In this document: piece after piece, positions 8,063-14,294 of the stretch
Position numbering within the stretch: the stretch's first letter is position 1
How the letters are laid out: every line of letters starts with the position of its first letter
Notes under the pieces: generated by a model
Seen by the model: the letters and a program-made list of their open reading frames with translations, nothing else
What the model was told of the DNA's origin: nothing
Database searches by the model: none
From: Peptostreptococcaceae bacterium
GTDB lineage: Bacteria; Bacillota; Clostridia; Peptostreptococcales; Peptostreptococcaceae
Length of the DNA: 14,294 nucleotides
Direction of reading: 5' to 3'
NCBI GenBank assembly: GCA_017425305.1
Contig: JAFOOW010000155.1
Coordinates: forward strand, 1 to 14,294
Program-made: the position numbers and the translations under genes

Positions 8063-8087
8063 CATGTACAAAAATTTTTGGTAAATT
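8059..8087 (+). promoter_or_regulatory. guaBA promoter, overlapping the larC stop
   Basis: TTGACA (8059-8064), a perfect -35, is 17 bp from TAAATT (8082-8087), preceded by an extended -10 TG at 8079-8080. Predicted transcription starts near 8094, about 36 nt before the riboswitch aptamer. The -35 shares bases with the larC TGA stop. A 15-bp palindrome, TATACAT-T-ATGTATA (8099-8113), lies just downstream of the start. Confidence 0.7.
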
Positions 8088-8129
8088 AATAAACAACTTA
8101 TACATTATGTATACAAAAACGAAAAAATA

Positions 8130-8202
8130 TCACTCATATATACTCAGAGATATGGTCTGAGAGTTTCTACCGGAATACCGAAAATATTCTGACTATGAGT
8201 GA
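8130..8202 (+). promoter_or_regulatory. Guanine riboswitch aptamer (purine riboswitch)
   Basis: Three-way junction with all purine-aptamer hallmarks. P1 is TCACTCAT (8130-8137) with ATGAGTGA (8195-8202). P2 is CTCAGA (8143-8148) with TCTGAG (8156-8161), closing loop L2 GATATGG. J2/3 contains GTTTCTAC. P3 is CGGAATA (8171-8177) with TATTCTG (8185-8191), closing loop L3 CCGAAAA. The J3/1 stretch ACTAT carries C at 8193, the position equivalent to C74 of the B. subtilis xpt aptamer. C there reads guanine or hypoxanthine, whereas U would read adenine. It controls guaB-guaA. The whole 8063-8422 gap is this promoter-leader region. Confidence 0.96.
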
Positions 8203-8318
8203 AATTATTATAACAAAACTCTATGAGATAAAGTAAATTTATAGGCTGATAAAAAGATCCCTATAAGTTAGCTATAAAAATAATGAGTTTTGAGAACCTG
8301 TATAGTAATTTCACTTAT
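8195..8318 (+). promoter_or_regulatory. Riboswitch antiterminator pairing and leader insert
   Basis: The 3' strand of P1 plus the next bases (8195-8207, ATGAGTGAAATTA) can pair over 13 contiguous positions, one of them G-U, with 8306-8318 (TAATTTCACTTAT), which is the 5' arm and loop of the terminator. Guanine binding locks P1, frees the terminator and stops transcription. Between the two arms, CAAAACTC (8214-8221) pairs with GAGTTTTG (8285-8292) and encloses 63 nt with further alternative hairpins, nested neatly inside the antiterminator. Confidence 0.8.
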
Positions 8319-8345
8319 ATAGAAATTACTATACAGGTTTTTTTT
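8295..8345 (+). terminator. Riboswitch-controlled intrinsic terminator
   Basis: AACCTGTATAGTAATTTC (8295-8312) is perfectly complementary to 8322-8339, giving an 18-bp stem with a 9-nt loop and a run of eight T at 8338-8345. It is the off-state of the guanine riboswitch for guaBA. Confidence 0.95.
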
Positions 8346-8354
8346 ATTAAAAAT

Positions 8355-8398
8355 AAATACGAATATTATAGAAATAAATTTTATAAATATTCATATTA
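8355..8398 (+). promoter_or_regulatory. PurR-box-like pair upstream of guaB
   Basis: ATACGAATATT (8357-8367; CGAAT at 8360-8364) and an inverted partner ATTCA (8389-8393) in AATATTCATAT lie in the leader between the terminator and the guaB ribosome binding site. The 24-nt gap between CGAAT and ATTCA equals that of the box pair before the purine permease. The second half-site has lost the G of CGAA, so the pair is weaker. Binding by a PurR-type regulator is inferred only. Confidence 0.35.
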
Positions 8399-8419
8399 TT
8401 AAAACTTAGGGGGAGATAA

Positions 8420-9886
<1,467 letters not shown>

Positions 9887-9888
9887 AA

Positions 9889-11427
9889 ATGAAAAGACAA
9901 CATGAAATAGTTTTAGTAATAGATTTTGGTGGGCAATATAATCAATTAATAGCAAGAAGAGTTAGAGAAAATAACGTATACTGTGAAATACTTCCACACA
10001 CTGTAAGTATAGATACTATAAAAGCTAAAAATCCAAAGGGGATAATATTTACTGGAGGACCAAATAGTGCATACTTAGAAAATTCACCTAGAATATCTAA
10101 GGAGATATTTGAAATAGGAGTTCCTATATTAGGAATATGCTATGGTCATCAGATAATGTCAATGGTATTAGGGGGTAATGTTAGAAAAGGAAGTACTAGT
10201 GAAAAAGAGTACGGAAAAACTACTATAACATACAATGAATCAAAATTATTCGAAGGAATAACTACAAATACAGTATGGATGAGTCATACAGATTTAGTAG
10301 ATGCTATGCCAGAAGGATTTGAAGCAATAGCTTATACAAAAGATTGTCCAATTGGAGCTATGCAAAATGCTGAGAAAAAACTATATGGAGTACAATTCCA
10401 TCCAGAAGTTGAACATTGCTTAGAAGGAGATAAAGTATTAAGAAACTTCTTATATAACATATGTGAAGTAAGTGGAGATTGGACAACAGATTCATTTATA
10501 GAAGATAAAATAAAAGAATTAAAAGAAATAATAGGAGATAAAAAAGTACTATGTGCATTAAGTGGTGGTGTAGATTCATCAGTTGCTGCAGTACTTGTAC
10601 ATAAAGCTATAGGTGATAACTTAACTTGTGTATTCGTAGACCATGGATTACTAAGAAAAAATGAAGGTAATGATGTAGAAAGAATATTCAGAGATAAGTT
10701 TGATATGAACTTAATAAGAGTTAACTGTGAAGATAGATTCTTAGGAAAATTAAAAGGTGTAACTGAGCCAGAAGCAAAGAGAAAGATAATAGGAGAAGAG
10801 TTTATAAGAGTGTTTGAAGAAGAATCAAATAAACTAGGAAAAATGGACTTCTTAGTACAAGGAACTATATATCCAGATGTTGTAGAAAGTGGATTAGGAG
10901 AATCTGCAACTATAAAATCTCATCATAATGTTGGTGGTATACCTGAAGATATAGAGTTTAAAATAGTTGAACCTTTAAGAGAATTATTCAAAGATGAAGT
11001 TAGAAAAATAGGTTTAGAGCTTGGAATAGATGAAGATTTAATATTTAGACATCCATTCCCAGGACCAGGACTGGGAATAAGAGTTATAGGTGAAGTTACT
11101 AAAGAAAAATGTGATATCTTAAGAGAAGCAGATGCAATATACATGGATATATTAAAAGAAGAAGGATTATACAAAGAAATATGGCAGGCTTTTGCTACAT
11201 TACCAGATGTTAAGACAGTAGGAGTAATGGGAGATGAAAGAACATATGCTTATTTAGTAGGTATAAGAGCAGTTACATCTTCTGATGGTATGACTTCTGA
11301 TTGGTATAAAATGCCGTATGAAGTATTAGAAAAAATATCTAATAGAATAGTAAATGAAGTTGATGGAGCTAACAGAGTTGTATATGATATAACTTCTAAG
11401 CCACCAGGAACTATAGAGTGGGAATAA
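9889..11427 (+). CDS. guaA: GMP synthase (glutamine-hydrolysing)
   Basis: Converts XMP, ATP and glutamine to GMP. It has 512 residues, full length. The N-terminal class I glutamine amidotransferase domain has GICYGHQ with Cys84 (82-88) and the His171/Glu173 pair in QFHPEVEH. The ATP-pyrophosphatase domain begins with the PP-loop [12 protein letters not shown] (223-234). The C-terminal dimerisation domain ends in the typical [14 protein letters not shown] (499-512). Only two bases separate it from the guaB stop, and its ribosome binding site AGGGGAGG (9874-9881) is inside guaB, so the two are translationally close. Both are under the guanine riboswitch. No convincing intrinsic terminator follows, so some read-through toward the permease is possible. 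Confidence 0.98.
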   Translation: MKRQHEIVLVIDFGGQYNQLIARRVRENNVYCEILPHTVSIDTIKAKNPKGIIFTGGPNSAYLENSPRISKEIFEIGVPILGICYGHQIMSMVLGGNVRKGSTSEKEYGKTTITYNESKLFEGITTNTVWMSHTDLVDAMPEGFEAIAYTKDCPIGAMQNAEKKLYGVQFHPEVEHCLEGDKVLRNFLYNICEVSGDWTTDSFIEDKIKELKEIIGDKKVLCALSGGVDSSVAAVLVHKAIGDNLTCVFVDHGLLRKNEGNDVERIFRDKFDMNLIRVNCEDRFLGKLKGVTEPEAKRKIIGEEFIRVFEEESNKLGKMDFLVQGTIYPDVVESGLGESATIKSHHNVGGIPEDIEFKIVEPLRELFKDEVRKIGLELGIDEDLIFRHPFPGPGLGIRVIGEVTKEKCDILREADAIYMDILKEEGLYKEIWQAFATLPDVKTVGVMGDERTYAYLVGIRAVTSSDGMTSDWYKMPYEVLEKISNRIVNEVDGANRVVYDITSKPPGTIEWE

Positions 11428-11490
11428 TATTATTATAGAGCGAAATTAATTTAATTAAATTTATAAAAGTATAAAGATTAATACATTTAA

Positions 11491-11502
11491 ATATTCGAAT
11501 AT
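11491..11502. promoter_or_regulatory. Palindrome ATATTCGAATAT upstream of the permease
   Basis: A perfect 12-bp palindrome that presents CGAA on both strands, part of a cluster of CGAA-containing boxes in the 246-bp gap between guaA and the permease gene. A possible operator; the binding factor is not known. Confidence 0.3.
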
Positions 11503-11532
11503 AATACTGTTTTATAGCATAAATAATCAATA

Positions 11533-11576
11533 ATATACGAACTATAATATAAAAAATAATAAAATAATTCGTAAAA
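11533..11576 (+). promoter_or_regulatory. PurR-box-like inverted pair upstream of the permease
   Basis: ATATACGAACTAT (11533-11545) matches 12 of 13 positions of the Gram-positive PurBox consensus AWWWCCGAACWWT. An inverted ACGAAT box occupies 11564-11576 (ATTCGT at 11567-11572). CGAAC and ATTCG face each other across 24 nt, an arrangement like the convergent PurBox pair I recall from the B. subtilis pur operon. It lies directly upstream of the -35 box of the permease promoter. A PurR-type regulator is the likely ligand. Confidence 0.5.
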
Positions 11577-11580
11577 TATA

Positions 11581-11609
11581 TTGATATAATACGAATATTA
11601 TATTATAAT
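11581..11609 (+). promoter_or_regulatory. Purine permease promoter with ACGAAT box in the spacer
   Basis: TTGATA (11581-11586), 17 bp, TATAAT (11604-11609): close to the sigma-A consensus. Predicted start is near 11616. An ACGAAT box (11591-11596) sits within the spacer, and a further ACGAAC (11634-11639) in the 5' leader, so a protein bound there would block polymerase. No riboswitch was seen in this leader. Confidence 0.75.
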
Positions 11610-11673
11610 AATTAGCATAAAGTAAGAAAATAAACGAACTAAAATTTGTTTTTTATCACAAATGGGAGGGAAT

Positions 11674-13008
11674 ATGCAGGTAACACAAACTTTACAAAAT
11701 AATAATAATATTTTAGAAAAGATATTTAAATTAAGTAATCATAACACAACTGTTAAAACAGAAATAATAGCAGGTATAACAACATTTATGACGATGGCAT
11801 ACATATTAGTTGTAAACCCTAGCATACTAGGTGATGCAGGTATGGATAAAGACGCTGTATTTGCAGCAACTGCAATAGCAGCATTTATAGGTTGCACAAT
11901 TATGGGATTATTAGCCAATTATCCAATAGCTTTAGCGCCAGGTATGGGATTAAATGCGTTCTTTGCATATACGGTGGTTTTACAAATGGGATATAGTTAT
12001 GAATTTGCATTATGTGCAGTGTTAATAGAAGGGTTAGTATTTATATTATTAACGATAACTAATGTAAGAGAAAGGATAATTAATTGTATACCAACAGTAT
12101 TAAAGCATGCAGTAACAGCTGGAATAGGATTGTTTATAGCTTTTATAGGATTAATAAATGCAGGTGTAGTAGAAGGTGGAGGAGCTATACTACAACTTGG
12201 AAATATGAAAAATCCTTCAGTTATCTTAGCTATAATAGGATTAATAATTGCAGGTATATTACTAGCTAAAAATGTAAAAGGGACATTTTTACTAGCAATG
12301 TTAATAACTACTGCTATAGGTATAGTCGGAGGAATAGTTCAAATACCATCAGCTATAGTTTCATCAGTACCATCATTAAAACCTATATTTATGAAAGCTT
12401 TATCAGTTCCTACAGCACAAATATTTAGTTTAGATATGTTAGTTGTAGTATTCACATTCTTATTTGTAGATTTATTTGATACAGTAGGATGCTTAGTAGG
12501 AGTAGCATCAAAAGGGAACATGTTAGATGAAAATGGTAAATTACCTAAGGCTAAGCAAGCATTATTTGCTGATGCAATAGGAACTACTATGGGAGCTTTA
12601 TTAGGGACTTCAACAGTTACATCTTATGTGGAAAGCGCATCGGGTATAGGTGAAGGGGGTAGAACCGGTCTAACTGCAATAACTACAGGAATATTATTTT
12701 TATTATCTTTATTCTTTGCACCTATATTTACTGCTATACCATCACAAGCAACAGCTCCAGTACTTATATTAGTAGGGGTTATGATGGCTAGTTCATTACT
12801 TCATATAGATTTTAGTGACTTTACAAATGCAATACCAGCATTTTTAACATTTGTAATGATGCCTTTAGCATATAGCATAGCAGACGGAATAATATTTGGA
12901 ATAATAGGATTTACAGTTTTAAAATTATGTACGGGAAAAAAACAAGAAGTTAATATATCGCTTATAGTACTTTCTGTAATGTTTATACTTAAATTTATAT
13001 TATTATAA
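11674..13008 (+). CDS. pbuG: Purine permease, AzgA/PbuG type (guanine/hypoxanthine uptake)
   Basis: Proton-coupled nucleobase importer of the NCS2 superfamily, AzgA branch, in the cytoplasmic membrane. With the start at 11674 it has 444 residues and about a dozen hydrophobic segments. Conserved blocks: GITTFMTMAYILVVNP (34-49), APGMGLNAFFAYTV (88-101), FVDLFDTVGCLVG (264-276), TSTVTSYVESASGIGEGG (312-329) with RTGLTA following, and near the end MMPLAYSIADGIIFG. I chose the ATG at 11674 because GGGAGGG (11664-11670) lies just before it; an in-frame ATG at 11662 overlaps that site and has none of its own. Its position after guaBA and behind PurBox-like sites fits uptake of guanine or hypoxanthine. 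The exact base transported is not readable from sequence. Confidence 0.93.
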   Translation: MQVTQTLQNNNNILEKIFKLSNHNTTVKTEIIAGITTFMTMAYILVVNPSILGDAGMDKDAVFAATAIAAFIGCTIMGLLANYPIALAPGMGLNAFFAYTVVLQMGYSYEFALCAVLIEGLVFILLTITNVRERIINCIPTVLKHAVTAGIGLFIAFIGLINAGVVEGGGAILQLGNMKNPSVILAIIGLIIAGILLAKNVKGTFLLAMLITTAIGIVGGIVQIPSAIVSSVPSLKPIFMKALSVPTAQIFSLDMLVVVFTFLFVDLFDTVGCLVGVASKGNMLDENGKLPKAKQALFADAIGTTMGALLGTSTVTSYVESASGIGEGGRTGLTAITTGILFLLSLFFAPIFTAIPSQATAPVLILVGVMMASSLLHIDFSDFTNAIPAFLTFVMMPLAYSIADGIIFGIIGFTVLKLCTGKKQEVNISLIVLSVMFILKFILL

Positions 13009-13040
13009 ATTTATATGGAAATACATAATTAAAGTAGATA

Positions 13041-13069
13041 TTGAATAAATAAAAAACATTGTGTCTAAT
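13041..13069 (+). promoter_or_regulatory. Candidate promoter inside the permease terminator region
   Basis: TTGAAT (13041-13046), 17 bp, TCTAAT (13064-13069). The -10 lies in the 5' arm of the terminator hairpin. Only 16 nt separate the terminator from the next ribosome binding site, so any dedicated promoter of the following lipoprotein gene must overlap the terminator like this. Confidence 0.4.
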
Positions 13070-13102
13070 CTATAAAATGTAGATTAAATACAATGTTTTT
13101 TT
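13050..13102 (+). terminator. Terminator after the purine permease
   Basis: ACATTGT (13056-13062) pairs with ACAATGT (13090-13096), and TAATCTA (13066-13072) with TAGATTA (13080-13086) around a 7-nt loop, joined by a short imperfect segment. An A-run precedes the stem and a T-run (13096-13102) follows it. Confidence 0.88.
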
Positions 13103-13128
13103 ACTTTAAAAGTATTTTGGAGGAATTT

Positions 13129-13494
13129 ATGAAATTAAAAATCTATATATTATGTATTTTTATAATCAATATATTATTTATAATAGGATGCTCAGATACA
13201 GTAAAAATACACGAAGATAATAATAAAACTAAAGAAACTATAGAAGTAGTTAAGGAGAGTATAAGTAAAACTGAAATATCAGAAGACGAAGCAATAAATA
13301 TAATTAAAGATTATTTATTAAGCAATGGATATTATGTACCTTCTAATATAGAAGTAGATAGTATGGACGGAGATAACTATTTAATTCATGCGTATGATGT
13401 AATAACTAATGAAGATGAAAGTCATATAGCTACATCTGGATGGTTTGAAGTAAATATTCATACAGGAGAAATAAAAGATATAATGAACCAATAG
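13129..13494 (+). CDS. Small putative lipoprotein, function unknown
   Basis: A 121-residue protein starting at the ATG at 13129, which has GGAGG at 13119-13123; an in-frame ATG at 13093 lies in the terminator stem and lacks a ribosome binding site. The N-terminus is Lys-rich, then hydrophobic, and ends in the lipobox LFIIGC with Cys21, so it should be lipidated and anchored outside the membrane. A charged linker (HEDNNKTKETIEVVKE) leads to a small domain with TEISEDEAINIIKDYLL, YLIHAYDVI and SGWFEVNIHTGEIKDI. The final strand-turn pattern (W-x-VN-xx-TG-x-I) resembles clostridial surface lipoproteins with a PepSY-like C-terminal fold; that is an impression only. The partial gene at the right edge has a similar layout. 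I do not know its role. Confidence 0.85.
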   Translation: MKLKIYILCIFIINILFIIGCSDTVKIHEDNNKTKETIEVVKESISKTEISEDEAINIIKDYLLSNGYYVPSNIEVDSMDGDNYLIHAYDVITNEDESHIATSGWFEVNIHTGEIKDIMNQ

Positions 13495-13497
13495 ACT

Positions 13498-13554
13498 TAA
13501 ATTAGTTAAATATATAATAGTTTCATGAGAAACATAATTCAATAAACTAATTTA
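13498..13554 (+). terminator. Possible weak terminator or hairpin after the lipoprotein gene
   Basis: TAAATTAGTT (13498-13507) is complementary to AACTAATTTA (13545-13554), and within the loop GTTTC-ATGA-GAAAC (13520-13533) forms a second hairpin. The outer stem is all A/T except one pair and is followed by TTTTAT, so termination would be weak. Confidence 0.35.
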
Positions 13555-13557
13555 TTT

Positions 13558-13599
13558 TATAACAATATCACACAAATTAGTGTTCTGTTATAGTATAAT
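13558..13599 (+). promoter_or_regulatory. Promoter/operator region of the C_GCAxxG_C_C-family gene
   Basis: A perfect -10, TATAAT (13594-13599), lies 32 bp before the ATG, with no clear -35. Directly upstream, TATAACA (13558-13564) and TGTTATA (13586-13592) form a 7-bp inverted repeat, with ACAC (13570-13573) and GTGT (13580-13583) inside. An inverted repeat over the expected -35 region suggests a regulator site. Confidence 0.4.
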
Positions 13600-13631
13600 A
13601 AGGTATATAAAATACATTTGGAGGGGTTAAC

Positions 13632-13919
13632 ATGACAAGACCATCAGAATATCATAAACAGGGATATAATTGTGCGGAGGCTATGATTAAATCATATAAT
13701 GAAGAACATAACACAGATATACCTATAGCTATAGGAAGTGGAATGGGTACAGGTGTTGCAGTAGGGAGTATATGTGGAGCAGTAAATGCAGCAGTTGTTT
13801 TAATAGGATATTTAAGAGGAAGAAATGACAATTCAGAAGCTAATGAATCAAGACAGTATGCTAGAGAATTAATGAAAAGAGTAAGAGAAAGATATAATAG
13901 TGAAATATGTAAGGATTAA
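13632..13919 (+). CDS. C_GCAxxG_C_C-family putative redox protein, apparently truncated
   Basis: A 95-residue protein of the C_GCAxxG_C_C family, small proteins with conserved cysteines thought to be redox-active or metal-binding; no defined reaction is known to me. HKQGYNCAEAM (8-18) has Cys14. GSGMGTGVAVGSICGAVNAA (35-54) has Cys48 in the CGA block, with Ala where the family usually has Gly at the end. EICKD holds Cys93. The ribosome binding site GGAGGGG is at 13620-13626. The stop TAA at 13917-13919 comes before the last conserved cysteine: the same frame continues for 24 sense codons with a plausible family C-terminus. A TTA-to-TAA change would explain it. It is therefore a recently truncated gene, a read-through case, or a sequence error. 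Confidence 0.85.
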   Translation: MTRPSEYHKQGYNCAEAMIKSYNEEHNTDIPIAIGSGMGTGVAVGSICGAVNAAVVLIGYLRGRNDNSEANESRQYARELMKRVRERYNSEICKD

Positions 13920-13994
13920 AAACAAAATAAAATAGGTTGTGCAGAAATAATTGATTTTACTTATGATGCATTAAATGATATATTATCAAAATAA
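13920..13994 (+). pseudogene. In-frame remnant of the C-terminus of the C_GCAxxG_C_C gene
   Basis: After the TAA the frame reads KQNKIGCAEIIDFTYDALND and ends at TAA 13992-13994. This supplies the final Cys and the amphipathic C-terminal helix expected for the family (C-x-D/E-L...C...A...L). With the stop counted as one residue the full product would have 120 residues. There is no ribosome binding site or start codon for separate expression. Confidence 0.65.
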
Positions 13995-14020
13995 CTAAAA
14001 AATAAACAAGCACTTAAAAT

Positions 14021-14054
14021 AAATACCTCCATAAATTAAATTAAGGGGGTATTT
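14021..14054 (+). promoter_or_regulatory. Hairpin that pairs the ribosome binding site of the last gene
   Basis: AAATACCTCC (14021-14030) pairs with GGGGGTATTT (14045-14054), ten pairs with one G-U, around a 14-nt A/T loop. The right arm contains the GGGGG ribosome binding site of the lipoprotein starting at 14057 and runs into TTTTT. It could be the terminator of the preceding gene or a structure that hides the ribosome binding site. Confidence 0.55.
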
Positions 14055-14056
14055 TT

Positions 14057-14294
14057 ATGTACATTAAAAAAATATTATTACTACCTATAATTAGTCTACT
14101 GATTATTACAGGTTGTGTAAAAGAACCTACTAATCAAGGAGAAATAAAACAATCAAGTAAATATGAATTTACTATAAGTGAAGAAAAATCTATAGAATTA
14201 GCTGAAGAGTATATGGCAAAATATACTGATTATAAAGCAGAATTCTTTAAAGTATTAAATGTGGCAACAGAATGTGGAGATACATTCTATTGTA
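14057..14294 (+). CDS. Putative lipoprotein (partial, C-terminus beyond window edge)
   Basis: Seventy-nine codons from the ATG at 14057, with GGGGG (14045-14049) seven bases upstream. MYIKKILLLPIISLLIITGC is a lipoprotein signal with a good lipobox ending at Cys20. After a polar linker comes FTISEEKSIELAEEYMAKY, which resembles TEISEDEAINIIKDYL of the lipoprotein at 13129. The two may be distant paralogues on either side of the C_GCAxxG_C_C gene. The gene is cut by the window end; its function is unknown. Confidence 0.8.
   Translation, partial: MYIKKILLLPIISLLIITGCVKEPTNQGEIKQSSKYEFTISEEKSIELAEEYMAKYTDYKAEFFKVLNVATECGDTFYC

Noticed and set aside
8208..8294. A tandem PRPP (ykkC-type) riboswitch after the guanine aptamer
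   Set aside because: Tandem guanine-PRPP riboswitches are known, but I could not find the conserved ykkC-type blocks such as GGUCCGAGAG or the A-rich GC-flanked core here.
11423..11460. Terminator after guaA from AATAATATTATT and nearby A/T dyads
   Set aside because: The palindromes contain only A and T, would have little stem stability and have no T-tract; they are expected by chance in such composition.
11662..11673. Earlier ATG at 11662 as the permease start
   Set aside because: The GGGAGGG ribosome binding site overlaps and follows that ATG; it serves the ATG at 11674. Nothing resembling a ribosome binding site lies before 11662.
13093..13128. Earlier ATG at 13093 as the lipoprotein start
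   Set aside because: It lies in the 3' arm of the permease terminator with no ribosome binding site. Starting at 13129 gives a proper signal peptide and GGAGG upstream.

Overview
The window is AT-rich, gene-dense DNA from a low-GC Gram-positive anaerobe. The protein sequences, strong AGGAGG-type ribosome binding sites, extreme A/T-ending codon use and gene order (groES-groEL close to guaB-guaA, with a guanine riboswitch) point to the Clostridia, most likely a Peptostreptococcaceae relative of Clostridioides, Paraclostridium or Romboutsia. This placement is inference; there is no rRNA gene here. All complete genes look chromosomal and housekeeping. I see no insertion sequence, phage gene, CRISPR array or tRNA.

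Layout. (1) 1-955, minus strand: two tandem deoxynucleoside kinases (dgk-like, then a dck-like gene cut by the window edge), which salvage deoxynucleosides. (2) 1124-3505, plus: an OGG1-type 8-oxoguanine DNA glycosylase and a cardiolipin synthase 15 bp apart. (3) 3587-5650: groES-groEL behind a vegetative promoter and a degenerate CIRCE operator, closed by a terminator. (4) 5743-6062: a small His/Lys/Glu-rich repeat protein of unknown function with its own terminator. (5) 6115-8062: larB and larC, which make and metallate the nickel-pincer nucleotide cofactor. larC is split into two frames at an A AAA AAG slippery site, so the full enzyme needs a -1 frameshift. (6) 8059-11427: promoter, guanine riboswitch, terminator and the guaB-guaA operon, which makes GMP from IMP. 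(7) 11428-13102: a purine permease of the AzgA type behind a consensus promoter embedded in repeated ACGAAY boxes. (8) 13129-14294: two small lipoproteins (the second cut by the window end) around a small C_GCAxxG_C_C-family protein that carries an apparent premature stop.

Purine metabolism dominates the right half. Guanine made or imported should shut off guaBA through the riboswitch, whose P1 3' strand is also the 5' arm of a 13-pair antiterminator. PurR-box-like ACGAAY motifs lie upstream of both guaB and the permease with the same 24-nt spacing between paired boxes, which suggests a second, protein-based layer of control. The left and middle parts combine nucleotide salvage, repair of oxidised guanine, membrane lipid synthesis, chaperonin and nickel-cofactor synthesis.

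The best candidates for something less routine are the dnaX-like frameshift in larC, the His-rich repeat protein placed just before the nickel-cofactor genes, the stop codon that removes the last conserved cysteine of the redox-family protein, the repeated ACGAAY boxes, and the potentially bistable insert between the riboswitch aptamer and its terminator.
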